This document shows positions 1-8,251 of a stretch of DNA of 64,000 nucleotides, one piece after another. The translations under genes were made by a program, and so were the position numbers. The notes under the pieces were generated by a model. That model saw only the letters and a program-made list of their open reading frames with translations, was not told where the DNA came from and did no database searches. This stretch comes from Rhodomicrobium sp. Az07 (lineage in GTDB: Bacteria; Pseudomonadota; Alphaproteobacteria; Rhizobiales; Rhodomicrobiaceae). Positions within the stretch are counted from its first letter, which is position 1; each line of letters begins with the position of its first letter. The stretch lies in NCBI RefSeq assembly GCF_018619475.1, contig NZ_JAHFZG010000014.1:40820-104819 (forward strand). Reading direction: 5' to 3'.

Positions 1-900
1 CTGGCCTTCAATGAGCCCCGGCAAGACAAACGGGTTGTGTTTAAACCTTGGAAGGCCTGACAACAGATCGAGCGCCGGTTGGCTAAGGGGAATGACCTTG
101 GCGCCGGTTTTGCTGTCGGGAAGGGCCAGAACACGCCGATGGCGGTCGATGTAGCTCCAGCGCAGGGTGAGAATCTCGGAGAGACGCGCGCCGGTGAGAA
201 GCAACAGACGGATGGCCGCCAACACATAAGGATTTTCGCGCTTCTCCGAGTCGGCGAGCACTTTTCCCAAGCGTTCAAGTTCCTCGGGCGACAAATAACG
301 CTCCCGCTTGTTCTCGCGGTATTTGGGAATCTTGCGACAGGGATTGCTGTTGGCGGGGCGCAGTCCCTGATCTTCCGACCAACCCAACATCGCGGAAAGG
401 ACGGCCATCGCGTAATTAGCGGCAGAGGGCGTTTCACACAGAGCGATGTTCAATTTAGAGATATCGGCAACGGAGAGCTTTCCCAATGCTATTTTTCCAA
501 GCTCGGGCTGCAAGTGCCTGCGCCAGGAGGTTTGATAATTTTCGAAGGTCACAGGCTTCAGCAGCGGCTTGTGATGATTGAAATATTCAACTGCCAATTC
601 GCCGAGCGTGAACGTGCTGGCACGTTCACGGCGCTTTTCCTCTGTGCGGTCTTTGCCTTCCGCCGCGTTGGCAAGGATTGCCAGCGCCTCCCGTCGCGCG
701 GTTTCAACCGTCCACGGGCTGCCGCGCTTTCCGATTGTGAACCAGCGTTGCTTGCCGTTGACCCGTGTCTTGACGAAGAACGTCACCGTGCCGTTGGCGT
801 TCGCCTTGGCGCCGAAGCCTTTTAAGCTGTCGTCCCAGGCGACTTGCTGGGGAGGAAGCGTTTTCAAGGTCGCGAGATTAATCCGGCTTCTATCTGCCAT
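1..900 (-). CDS. Tyrosine recombinase / phage-type integrase (C-terminus beyond window edge)
   Basis: The ATG lies at 898-900 and the frame stays open for 300 codons to the window edge, so the C-terminal end is missing. The N-terminus (about residues 20-75, with LKGFGAKAN and RWFTIGKRG) resembles the arm-binding domain of island and prophage integrases. A core-binding helical region follows (about 100-190). The catalytic domain begins near residue 205 and shows the hallmark LLTGARLSEILTLRW segment carrying the first catalytic Arg. The HxxR box and nucleophilic Tyr would lie outside the window. The gene starts about 140 bp from a displaced tRNA-Thr 3' end, the usual place for the integrase of a tRNA-targeting genomic island. 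It would catalyse site-specific integration and excision of the element lying to the left. Confidence 0.9.
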   Translation of the reverse strand, partial: MADRSRINLATLKTLPPQQVAWDDSLKGFGAKANANGTVTFFVKTRVNGKQRWFTIGKRGSPWTVETARREALAILANAAEGKDRTEEKRRERASTFTLGELAVEYFNHHKPLLKPVTFENYQTSWRRHLQPELGKIALGKLSVADISKLNIALCETPSAANYAMAVLSAMLGWSEDQGLRPANSNPCRKIPKYRENKRERYLSPEELERLGKVLADSEKRENPYVLAAIRLLLLTGARLSEILTLRWSYIDRHRRVLALPDSKTGAKVIPLSQPALDLLSGLPRFKHNPFVLPGLIEGQ

Positions 901-1042
901 GTGAGCCATCCAGCAGCGCCCAACCTACCACCAACCTACCACTTTGCGCCGAGGATAGCCAGACCACGTCGTAATGATGCGGAAAAATAATATGTAAAAA
1001 CGGTATCTTACAGGCTACTTGGTAAAGAGCCGTAGCCGCATT

Positions 1043-1093
1043 ACCTCATTCGTAATGAGGGGGTCGCGTGTTCGAGTCACGCAAGCGGCACCA
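1043..1093 (+). other. 3' part of a tRNA-Thr(CGT) gene, probable att duplication at an island end
   Basis: These 51 bases fold as the 3' portion of a tRNA. There is an anticodon arm (CCTCA, loop TTCGTAA with anticodon CGT, TGAGG), a 5-nt variable region, a T arm (GCGTG, TTCGAGT, CACGC), the 3' acceptor strand AAGCGGC, a discriminator A and an encoded CCA. The matching 5' acceptor strand (GCCGCTT) and a correctly spaced D arm are absent upstream. Integrases that target tRNA genes duplicate the 3' end of the tRNA. With the integrase immediately to the left, this is best read as the distal att site, and 1093 as the right edge of the element. Confidence 0.75.
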
Positions 1094-1505
1094 CTTCCCT
1101 GCCAATTCCGAATTGCAAAACGCCGTTCCCGAGCGCACTCCGGTGCAATCGGGAGTAACGGCGAACGGTGTCGATAGCTGCGGTCTATCCCGCTGACTCT
1201 CCTATTGAAACGCGTTTTGGCCGGGCTCCTGGCAACTCTCTCCAAGCGGAGCCGCCGCAATATTGTTGCCGGGGGCACCTGACCGTCAAGCTCCTCAGCG
1301 GCGTGGTCGCTGTGGCGCAACCCGCTGTCTGCACGTGAAGGCCCAAGACGTAAAATATCATGCGTCTGCCGCAGCAGGGGCGTGGCGGCAGACGGTCTCT
1401 GCTGGCTCGTCCTGGCCGGGACCTGCACCTGCCTCTGCAGGCGGCATCGAACCGAGCAACTCACGCAGCCGCGCGATAGGCGGCGCGGCCCGCCTAAAGC
1501 CGGAT
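1094..1505. other. Non-coding stretch right of the island boundary
   Basis: No convincing gene is seen. Open frames on both strands are short, overlap each other and carry no recognisable motif or ribosome-binding site. The stretch runs into the palindromic repeats that begin at 1506. Confidence 0.5.
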
Positions 1506-1532
1506 CCGATCAGGTTGACTCAACCTGATCGG
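1506..1532. repeat. Palindrome with 12-bp arms (CCGATCAGGTTG type)
   Basis: The arms CCGATCAGGTTG and CAACCTGATCGG are separated by 3 bases and pair perfectly. There is no T-run on either side, so a terminator role is uncertain. A closely similar palindrome lies 38 bp further on, and a related one downstream of frr near 33787. This suggests a dispersed intergenic repeat family. Confidence 0.7.
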
Positions 1533-1569
1533 TGAATCCGTCTTTAAACTTCAAGAAGAGACCGTTTTA

Positions 1570-1598
1570 CCGATCTGATTGCAATTCAATCAGATCGG
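1570..1598. repeat. Palindrome with 12-bp arms (CCGATCTGATTG type)
   Basis: The arms CCGATCTGATTG and CAATCAGATCGG are separated by 5 bases and pair perfectly. The arm differs from the palindrome at 1506 in two of twelve positions. The two may be copies of one element or paired binding sites. Confidence 0.7.
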
Positions 1599-1615
1599 AA
1601 CCGGCTCGAATTTGA

Positions 1616-1746
1616 CTAGTGGAGCTTCTGAATTTGACATCTGAGCGAGAGCTTTCAGCAACCGGGACTGCTGGTGGTCCCTTGATTCCGGCATTGGCTT
1701 GCGAGGGTGCTGCAAACGGATGCAAATGTCGGAATCGGACCACTAG
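1616..1746. repeat. Intergenic element bounded by CTAGTGG / CCACTAG
   Basis: The stretch begins CTAGTGGAGCTTCTGAATTT and ends GTCGGAATCGGACCACTAG, giving short terminal inverted repeats about 131 bp apart. Both sub-motifs recur in the frr-uppS intergenic region, as GCAAATGTCGGACTC and as GAGCTTTGAATTTTGACAT, beside a related palindrome. No coding potential is seen. It may be a decayed MITE-like element. Confidence 0.4.
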
Positions 1747-1769
1747 CGAACAGCCCGTAACGGCGAGCC

Positions 1770-1988
1770 TCAATGCGCTTCCTTGTAATGATCCTGGCAG
1801 CGCGGAAGCAGGTTTCGCTCGTTCTTTGCCAGACACGCCTTGAGATCGCGCAAGCGCCTGGCCTTGATGTCCTTGCAATACTGTTCCATGTCGAACTTGC
1901 ACACGTCTTTGATCTTGTACGTCGTCATTGTGGCGTCGGCGCTTGTTGCCAACAGGCAAACGAGCGCGAAGGCTGCTGCGCGTTCCAT
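1770..1988 (-). CDS. Small secreted Cys-rich repeat protein
   Basis: A 72-residue protein from the ATG at 1986-1988, chosen because GGAG lies 8 bases upstream; a 9-codon longer frame lacks this. Residues 1-20 (MERAAAFALVCLLATSADA) form a signal peptide. The mature part has the spacing C-x5-YC, then ACL and RC near the end, matching the cysteine-rich repeat found in many small proteobacterial periplasmic proteins (Cys_rich_FGFR-like). The cysteines probably form disulphides after export. No function is known. It is followed on the right by DUF2059 in the same orientation, but the spacing and a hairpin at 2148 argue against one operon. Confidence 0.6.
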   Translation of the reverse strand: MERAAAFALVCLLATSADATMTTYKIKDVCKFDMEQYCKDIKARRLRDLKACLAKNERNLLPRCQDHYKEAH

Positions 1989-2147
1989 GGCATTCTCCGT
2001 CAACAAAACCTGCAAACGGACTTAAGCCGCCGCTTGGGCAAAAGTTGGACACAAAGGGCGGTATGGCGCGATGGCAAGACCGAGGGCGCAGGGGTGCCGT
2101 CTCATGTGCAGCAGTGAGAGCTTCGCCATGAGCGAAAGACGGATGCA

Positions 2148-2185
2148 GCCGCTTCGGAAGCGTTGCCTGAACGCTTCCGAGCGGC
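2148..2185. terminator. Strong hairpin downstream of the DUF2059 gene
   Basis: Arms of about 16 bp (2148-2164 and 2170-2185) pair with one bulged T around a 5-base loop. The hairpin begins 15 bp past the DUF2059 stop codon on the minus strand. There is no clear U-tract, so the terminator call rests on position and stem strength. Confidence 0.5.
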
Positions 2186-2200
2186 ATGATCGCATAAGCG

Positions 2201-2674
2201 TTATTTCTTTTCTTCGGCGGGTTGCGCACCACCCGTGCCCTGCGGATGCAGTTCTGCCTGCACCTTCGCAAGCGCCGCTTGAAGCTCCTCCTCGGTCGCA
2301 GGCAGAACTTCGTTCCGGTAGGCATCCATCTTGCCCACGGCGGACTTGGCAACCGTCGAGCCGTAGAAGTCGGCGAGCGCCTTAAGTTCGTCCGCGGTGA
2401 ACGTCTTCACCATCGCTTGCCGGATCGCCACAGACACCTTGTCGATATTGAAATATTTGAGCATCAGCGCCTTGAACTGCTCGCGCTGCTCGGGGGGCAC
2501 GGTCTCGGCCAGCCCCGCCACGGTATCGGCGATCTGCGATTTGGGCGGTACGGCCGCGAGATAGCGATCCGCCTGCGCCTCGCGATTCGGTGGCGTGTCA
2601 TCGAGCGCGAGGGCGGGCAGCGAAAACGGCAGCAGGACCGCAAGGAAAAGGATGCGAGCGGATAATGCGGGCAT
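2201..2674 (-). CDS. DUF2059 family exported protein
   Basis: A 157-residue protein whose start at 2674 is supported by GAAGGAA upstream; a longer frame exists but lacks this. Residues 1-23 (MPALSARILFLAVLLPFSLP) are a signal peptide. The mature domain is largely helical and contains the DUF2059 pattern of a C-terminal hairpin, with FTADELKALADFYGSTVAKS around residues 110-130 followed by a charged tail. Members of this family are periplasmic or secreted and have no assigned function. The gene is divergent from ahcY, sharing the 178-bp region that holds a palindromic operator-like site. Confidence 0.75.
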   Translation of the reverse strand: MPALSARILFLAVLLPFSLPALALDDTPPNREAQADRYLAAVPPKSQIADTVAGLAETVPPEQREQFKALMLKYFNIDKVSVAIRQAMVKTFTADELKALADFYGSTVAKSAVGKMDAYRNEVLPATEEELQAALAKVQAELHPQGTGGAQPAEEKK

Positions 2675-2749
2675 GGTCGAAATTCCTTCGTTCGGGAGTG
2701 AGAGGGAGGGTCTGTGACCTGGTTTTAATACGTACGGAAGTCGGGGAAA

Positions 2750-2771
2750 GACATAAAGCAATGTTTATGTC
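2750..2771. promoter_or_regulatory. Palindromic operator candidate upstream of ahcY
   Basis: GACATAAA-N6-TTTATGTC is a perfect 8-bp inverted repeat about 80 bp upstream of the ahcY start. ahcY genes in proteobacteria are often controlled by an ArsR-type regulator of the SAH/methionine cycle that binds such a palindrome. Assigning this site to that regulator is inference. It could equally serve the divergent DUF2059 gene. Confidence 0.5.
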
Positions 2772-2852
2772 TTTATTGCTTTTCGATAGCACACGAGATA
2801 GGACTGCCCCAAACCATCTTGCCGCTGCGGCAAACAAGCCTGGGAGAAGCCT

Positions 2853-4253
2853 GTGTCGAACGATTATCTGGTCAAGGATTTAAGCCTCGCGGACTGGGGC
2901 CGCAAGGAAATGGACATCGCCGAAACGGAAATGCCGGGCCTTATGGCCGTGCGCGAAAAGTTCGGCAAGGAGCAGCCGCTGAAGGGCGCGCGCGTCGCGG
3001 GCTGTCTTCACATGACGATCCAGACCGCCGTGCTGATCGAGAGCCTTCAGGCGCTCGGCGCGGAAGTCCGCTGGGCTTCGTGCAACATCTTCTCGACGCA
3101 GGACCACGCCGCAGCCGCCATCGCCGCGCGCGGCACGCCCGTGTTCGCCGTGAAGGGCGAGACGCTCGACGAATATTGGGACTATGTGGACCGCATCCTT
3201 GAATGGCCGAACGGCGAAACCGCCAACATGATCCTCGACGACGGCGGCGACGCGACGCTGATCGTGCTGCTCGGCGCGGAAGCCGAGACGAACCCGACGG
3301 TGCTCGAAAATCCGCACAGCGAGGAAGAAGCAAGCCTCTTCAAGACGATCAAGGCGCGCCTCGCGAAGACGCCCGGCTGGTATTCCAAGGTAAAGGCCAA
3401 CATCAAGGGCGTGTCCGAAGAGACGACGACCGGCGTGCTGCGCCTCTACCAGATGGAGAAGAAGGGCACGCTCGCCTTCCCGGCCATCAACGTGAACGAC
3501 AGCGTCACGAAGTCGAAGTTCGACAACCGCTACGGCTGCCGCGAAAGCCTCGTGGACGGTATCCGCCGCGCGACCGACGTCATGATGGCGGGCAAGGTTG
3601 CCGTGGTGGCCGGCTATGGCGACGTCGGCAAGGGCTCGGCTCAGTCGCTGCGCGGCGCTGGCGCGCGCGTCGTCGTCACCGAAATCGACCCGATCTGCGC
3701 GCTTCAGGCGGCGATGGACGGCTTCTCGGTGCAGACGCTCGACGACGTGGCCGACAAGGCCGACATCTTCGTGACGGCGACCGGCAACAAGGACGTCATC
3801 ACGCTTGAGCACATGCGCAAGATGAAGGACATGGCCATCGTCTGCAACATCGGCCATTTCGACAACGAAATTCAGATTGCGAACCTGAAGAATTACAAGT
3901 GGACGAACGTCAAGCCTCAGGTGGACATGATCGAGTTCCCCGGCGGCAACCGCATCCTGCTTCTGTCCGAAGGCCGCCTCGTGAACCTCGGCAACGCAAC
4001 GGGGCATCCGAGCTTCGTGATGAGCGCGTCCTTCTCGAACCAGGTGCTCGCGCAGATCGAGCTTTGGTCCAATGTCGGCAAGGGCAAGTATGAGAACAAG
4101 GTGTATGTGCTGCCGAAGCATCTCGACGAGATGGTCGCGCGCCTGCACCTCGAAAAGCTCGGCGTGCAGCTGACGCAACTCTCGAACGAGCAGGCCGACT
4201 ATATCGGCGTGCCGATCGACGGACCGTTCAAGTCCGACCTCTACAAGTATTGA
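2853..4253 (+). CDS. ahcY: Adenosylhomocysteinase (S-adenosylhomocysteine hydrolase)
   Basis: A 466-residue cytosolic enzyme with a GTG start at 2853 preceded by GGGAGAAG. It reversibly hydrolyses S-adenosylhomocysteine to adenosine and homocysteine, removing the product inhibitor of methyltransferases and feeding the methionine cycle. The NAD-binding glycine motif [12 protein letters not shown] is near residue 255, the substrate region HMTIQTA near residue 53, and the family C-terminus (SDLYKY) is intact. Length is typical of the bacterial long form. A palindromic operator-like site lies upstream and an intrinsic terminator follows at 4294, so it is probably monocistronic. Confidence 0.97.
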   Translation: MSNDYLVKDLSLADWGRKEMDIAETEMPGLMAVREKFGKEQPLKGARVAGCLHMTIQTAVLIESLQALGAEVRWASCNIFSTQDHAAAAIAARGTPVFAVKGETLDEYWDYVDRILEWPNGETANMILDDGGDATLIVLLGAEAETNPTVLENPHSEEEASLFKTIKARLAKTPGWYSKVKANIKGVSEETTTGVLRLYQMEKKGTLAFPAINVNDSVTKSKFDNRYGCRESLVDGIRRATDVMMAGKVAVVAGYGDVGKGSAQSLRGAGARVVVTEIDPICALQAAMDGFSVQTLDDVADKADIFVTATGNKDVITLEHMRKMKDMAIVCNIGHFDNEIQIANLKNYKWTNVKPQVDMIEFPGGNRILLLSEGRLVNLGNATGHPSFVMSASFSNQVLAQIELWSNVGKGKYENKVYVLPKHLDEMVARLHLEKLGVQLTQLSNEQADYIGVPIDGPFKSDLYKY

Positions 4254-4293
4254 GGACGCCGCGCCGCGCGTTATCGCGGCGTGCATCCCGACA

Positions 4294-4323
4294 GGCAACG
4301 CGCGGCGGCGCGTTGCCATTTTT
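4294..4323 (+). terminator. Intrinsic terminator after ahcY
   Basis: A 10-bp GC-rich perfect stem (GGCAACGCGC / GCGCGTTGCC) with loop GGCG is followed by ATTTTTG. It lies 40 bp beyond the ahcY stop and before the convergent radC stop. Confidence 0.85.
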
Positions 4324-4375
4324 GCGTCGCGCGCATTTCGCGGAATCATCGCAACCCTTTGCGCACCCCCTGCCC

Positions 4376-5137
4376 TCAGAAAGCCCCGACCGATTTCAGG
4401 CTCAGATGGCCGTCGCGGCCGAGGATGATGTGGTCGTGAACGGTGACGCCAAGCTTCTGGCCCACTTCCGCGATTTCCTTCGTCATCTCGATATCGGCGC
4501 GCGACGGCGTCGGGTCGCCCGACGGGTGGTTGTGCGCGAGAATCACGGCCGAAGCCGACAGTTCAAGCGCACGCTTCACCACTTCGCGCGTATAGACCGA
4601 TGTGTGGTCGATGGTGCCGCGCGATTGCACCTCGTCGGCGATCAGCTTGTTTCGCCGGTCGAGGAACAGGATGCGAAACTGTTCGCGGTCCTCGAATGCC
4701 ATGGCCGAACGGAGATAGTCGAGAACCGTCGACATCGAAGCGAAAATGGGCCGCTTCTTCACCTCGCCCTGCGCGGTTCGCAGCGCCGCCGCCCGCACGA
4801 TGCGGAACTCGGTGACGACGGCTTCGGTCACGCCCTCCAGTTCGAGGAGCCGGTCGCGCGGGGCGTTCATCACCTCGCCGAACGAGCCGAACCGCGCGAG
4901 GAGATCCTTCGCAAGCGGCTTCACGTCGCGTCGCGCAATCGCGCGGAACAACACGAGTTCAAGCAGTTCGTAATCGGGCAGCGGATCGGCTCCGCCATCG
5001 AGGAAGCGCTTCCTCAGGCGGTCCCGATGGCCCCAGTAGTGCGGGATGGGGCGCGGTGGCTGAGGCGGCGGGACACTCGCACCCGCTTCGAGCGAGAGGA
5101 GTTCGAACAGAGGGCTTTCTTCGAAGCAGTTCGCCAT
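4376..5137 (-). CDS. radC: RadC family JAB/MPN-domain protein
   Basis: A 253-residue protein from the ATG at 5137; a GTG at 5164 would add 9 residues. An N-terminal helix-hairpin-helix region (about 30-115, with [10 protein letters not shown] and the [10 protein letters not shown] hairpin) precedes the C-terminal JAB/MPN domain. That domain carries the metal-binding signature [11 protein letters not shown] followed by an Asp. Despite its historical name, a DNA-repair role is doubtful; related proteins associate with mobile elements and natural competence. It is convergent with ahcY. Length and motifs are complete. Confidence 0.93.
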   Translation of the reverse strand: MANCFEESPLFELLSLEAGASVPPPQPPRPIPHYWGHRDRLRKRFLDGGADPLPDYELLELVLFRAIARRDVKPLAKDLLARFGSFGEVMNAPRDRLLELEGVTEAVVTEFRIVRAAALRTAQGEVKKRPIFASMSTVLDYLRSAMAFEDREQFRILFLDRRNKLIADEVQSRGTIDHTSVYTREVVKRALELSASAVILAHNHPSGDPTPSRADIEMTKEIAEVGQKLGVTVHDHIILGRDGHLSLKSVGAF

Positions 5138-5329
5138 GGATGGTACGCACAACTGACACGACACGGAAACGGACTTTCAACGAGACGAATAAACATCAGA
5201 TTTTACGAAAAGAAAAGTAGCATTTGAAGCAATGAGCGCACGTTCGCGCGCCTGACGCCTTTGTTGCGCGGGCGGCGCGAGAGACGCACTGCGAATGCTT
5301 CACCTTCGCCGCAAAAGCGCGGTGAGAGA

Positions 5330-5911
5330 TCAGGCGCGGATGAGCGTCGGCGGCGGCGCTTTCTTCGACGGACGCTGCTTGAGGAAAAGCGGCACCACGT
5401 CCTCGACCTTGTCGACGACGAAATACCGCGTATCGAGACCCGGCCGGATGAAGAGCTGGTCGCGCATGCGGTCGAACATGGCAAGCAGCAGATCCCAGTA
5501 GCCCGCCGTGTTCACGATGAACACGGGCTTCTCGTGGTGGCCGAGTTGCGTCCAGGTGAGTTGCTCGACCAGCTCTTCCAGCGTGCCGACGCCGCCCGGC
5601 AGGGCCACGAACCCGTCTGACAGGTTGAACATCAGCATCTTGCGCTCGTGAAAGCCGTTGGTGACGTAACGCTCGCTGATGGTTTCGAGCGCGTTCTCGA
5701 TTTCGAGGAGGGAGGCCGGGATGATGCCGGTAACGTGGCCGCCATGATCGATGACGGTCTGCGCGACCGTACCCATCATGCCGTTGCCGCCGCCGCCATA
5801 GACGAGGCCGATGCGCGCTTCGGCCATCGTTCGGCCGAGAGTTCGCGCCGCGTCGAGAAAACGCGGATCGAGTCCGGAGCCCGAGCCGCAATAAACACAC
5901 AAACGCTTCAT
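5330..5911 (-). CDS. LOG family protein (nucleotide 5'-monophosphate phosphoribohydrolase type)
   Basis: About 193 residues from the ATG at 5911, where MKRLCVYCGSG matches the family start; an ATG at 5926 would add 5 residues. The protein shows a Rossmann-like fold signature (VYGGGGNGMMG near residue 42) and the diagnostic PGGVGTLEEL motif near residue 110. Plant LOG enzymes release cytokinin bases from their ribotides, and bacterial homologues hydrolyse AMP or related nucleotides. The physiological substrate here cannot be told from sequence. It is expected to be cytosolic and probably monocistronic. Confidence 0.9.
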   Translation of the reverse strand: MKRLCVYCGSGSGLDPRFLDAARTLGRTMAEARIGLVYGGGGNGMMGTVAQTVIDHGGHVTGIIPASLLEIENALETISERYVTNGFHERKMLMFNLSDGFVALPGGVGTLEELVEQLTWTQLGHHEKPVFIVNTAGYWDLLLAMFDRMRDQLFIRPGLDTRYFVVDKVEDVVPLFLKQRPSKKAPPPTLIRA

Positions 5912-6108
5912 TTTCTCTGCTTTCATACCGCCGCTTTCACATCCTGAGCGTGTCTGTCCAAGAGCTTACCAGCGCGACACTTGCCCGCCGCTTAAAGCCG
6001 CCGGGTCTCGCCTGACACGGGAATCCGCTTATATGGAGAGAAGGCGCCGCCGCAGCCATACACTCGCCGAAGCTCGAAGTTCCGGCTTCACCGTCAACGA
6101 GGCATTTT

Positions 6109-8103
6109 TTGCACCACCACGCATCGCACTCCGTCCCGCCCGAAAAACACGGCAAGACAGACCATAAAGCCATTTTCCGGTATCTTCTGCCGTTCGCCTG
6201 GCCGAAGGGCCGCGCCGACCTCAAGGTCAAGCTTGTGCTCGCCGCGCTGGCGCTCGTGGCGGCCAAGGTCGTCACCGTGTTCATGCCCGTTACATACAAA
6301 TACGCGGTGGATGCGCTGACGGCGATGCCGAAGACGGACGCGGCGCAAACGGCGTGGACGATCGCTGCGGTGCCGCTTTTCATGACGGTTGCCTATGCGG
6401 TCGCGCGTGTGTCCATGACCGGCTTCCAGCAGCTTCGCGACGTGCTGTTCGCGCCCATCGAGCAGAACGCGACGCGGATGCTGACGACGAGCGCATTCCG
6501 CCATGTCCACGATTTGTCGCTTCGCTTCCACCTCGACCGGAAAACGGGCGCTCTCACGCGCGTCTTCGACCGGGGAAAGATGGCCGTCGACCTCATCATC
6601 CGCATGGGCGTGCTGAACCTTGTGCCCACGATCCTCGAAGTGCTTTTCGTATGCCTTCTGTTCGGCTGGTATTTCGGCTGGACTTTCGTGGCCATCGTGC
6701 TGGCGATGATCGTGCTCTATACGTGGTACAGCATCGCGGTGAGCGAGCGTCGCATTGCGATCCGCCGCGAATATATCGAGGCCGACACCGACGCCACGAC
6801 CAAGGCCGTCGACAGCCTTCTCAACTACGAGACGGTGAAATATTTCGGCAACGAGCGCTGGGAGGCGGACCGTTTCGACCGCTCGATGCGCCGCTACGAG
6901 CGTGCGAGCATCAAGACCGCGACTTCGCTCGCCGCGCTGAACTTCGGCCAGACCGTCATCTTTACGGCGGGCATGGCGACCGCGATGGCGCTCTCGGCGC
7001 ACGGCGTCGCAACTGGCGCGATGACGGTCGGCGACTTCGTGCTTATCAACGCGGTGTTCATCCAGCTCTACCAGCCGCTCAACCTGATGGGCGTCATCTA
7101 TCGCGAGATCAAGCAGGCTTTCGTTGATATCGAAGCCCTGTTCGAACTCATCGGCCAGAAGCCCGAGGTGAAGGACAAGCCGGGCGCGAAGCCGCTCATC
7201 GTGGGTGCGGGCGCGATCCGCTTCGACAACGTTACATTCAGCTATGACGGCGTGCGCCCGATCCTGAAGGGCGTCGATTTCGAGGTGCCACCCGGACACA
7301 TGGTAGCGCTCGTCGGGCCGTCCGGCGCGGGCAAGTCGACGATTTCGCGCTTGCTCTACCGCTTCTACGACGTGAAGACGGGGCGCGTCACAATCGACGG
7401 GCAGGATCTTCGCGACATCACGCAGGAGTCCTTGCGCGCCGCCATCGGCATCGTTCCGCAGGATACGGTGCTGTTCAACGACACCATCGAATATAACATC
7501 CGCTATGGGCGCGTCGACGCGACGGAGGCAGAGGTGCGCGAGGCCGCGAGGATGGCGCAGATCGACGGTTTCATCAGGCAATTGCCGGATGGCTACAAGT
7601 CGATGGTCGGCGAGCGCGGGCTGAAGCTGTCCGGCGGCGAGAAGCAGCGCGTCGCCATCGCGCGCACGATCCTCAAGGGTCCGCCGATTCTCATCCTCGA
7701 CGAGGCGACGTCCGCGCTCGACAGCTTCACGGAAAAGGAAATCCAGTCGGCGCTCGACAGTGTCGCGAAAGGCCGCACAACGCTCGTCATCGCGCACCGG
7801 CTTTCGACGGTCGTCGGGGCCGACACGATCCTCGTGCTCGACAAGGGCCGCATCGTCGAGCGCGGCACGCATGCTTCGCTGCTTGAAGCGCGGGGGCTTT
7901 ACGCCGCGCTCTGGACGCGGCAGCAGGAAGCGGAGGAGGCGCGGCGGAAGCTCGCCGAGATGGTCGAGGAAGGCGCCCTGCCGACCGTGGAGCCGAACGC
8001 GAGCGGCGGGACTTACCCGGCTCGCCCGCTTGAACAGCGATCCCGCCCCCTGTGTGACCTTGAAGAAACAGCGGAAGATAAGGGCGTTACTTCAGCCACC
8101 TAG
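6109..8103 (+). CDS. ATM1-type ABC transporter (fused permease and ATPase)
   Basis: A 664-residue half-transporter. No ATG lies in a sensible position; the TTG at 6109, after CGAGG, gives the expected N-terminus. The membrane domain spans residues about 25-345, with LLNYETVKYFGNE characteristic of the ATM1/HMT1 group. The nucleotide-binding domain follows, with Walker A GPSGAGKST near 405, the Q-loop IVPQDTVLFND, signature LSGGEKQRVAIA and Walker B ILILDEATSALD. Alphaproteobacterial ATM1 homologues export glutathione-metal complexes or glutathione-derived sulphur compounds. The last 55 or so residues extend past the usual end and are low in recognisable features. Confidence 0.9.
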   Translation: MHHHASHSVPPEKHGKTDHKAIFRYLLPFAWPKGRADLKVKLVLAALALVAAKVVTVFMPVTYKYAVDALTAMPKTDAAQTAWTIAAVPLFMTVAYAVARVSMTGFQQLRDVLFAPIEQNATRMLTTSAFRHVHDLSLRFHLDRKTGALTRVFDRGKMAVDLIIRMGVLNLVPTILEVLFVCLLFGWYFGWTFVAIVLAMIVLYTWYSIAVSERRIAIRREYIEADTDATTKAVDSLLNYETVKYFGNERWEADRFDRSMRRYERASIKTATSLAALNFGQTVIFTAGMATAMALSAHGVATGAMTVGDFVLINAVFIQLYQPLNLMGVIYREIKQAFVDIEALFELIGQKPEVKDKPGAKPLIVGAGAIRFDNVTFSYDGVRPILKGVDFEVPPGHMVALVGPSGAGKSTISRLLYRFYDVKTGRVTIDGQDLRDITQESLRAAIGIVPQDTVLFNDTIEYNIRYGRVDATEAEVREAARMAQIDGFIRQLPDGYKSMVGERGLKLSGGEKQRVAIARTILKGPPILILDEATSALDSFTEKEIQSALDSVAKGRTTLVIAHRLSTVVGADTILVLDKGRIVERGTHASLLEARGLYAALWTRQQEAEEARRKLAEMVEEGALPTVEPNASGGTYPARPLEQRSRPLCDLEETAEDKGVTSAT

Positions 8104-8160
8104 GCGCCGTCGCGCTCTGCTTATCCACAGGCTGTTCACGCGCTGGCTGCGCCGGCCCTT

Positions 8161-8178
8161 CAACGCACGCTTGCGTTG
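8161..8178 (+). terminator. Weak hairpin after the ABC transporter
   Basis: A perfect 7-bp stem (CAACGCA / TGCGTTG) with loop CGCT is followed by CATTTCC. It lies 57 bp past the transporter stop and upstream of the outer-membrane protein gene. The U-tract is poor. Confidence 0.35.
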
Positions 8179-8251
8179 CATTTCCGTTAATGCCACAGCT
8201 TTTACGCAGTAACGTGTAGAGCTTCTCTGTGGCAACGTAAGCGGGATAGTC

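Noticed and set aside
1013..1093. A complete functional tRNA
   Set aside because: A D-arm-like hairpin is present (1013-1031), but 12 bases separate it from the anticodon arm and no 5' acceptor strand pairs with AAGCGGC. It is only a 3' fragment.
2675..2852. SAH or SAM riboswitch upstream of ahcY
   Set aside because: No conserved riboswitch core could be recognised; the only clear element is the AT-rich palindrome.
2880..4349. 489-codon open frame antisense to ahcY
   Set aside because: A product of G/C-ending codon bias; rich in Arg, His and Ala, with no motif, and lies opposite an unambiguous enzyme gene.
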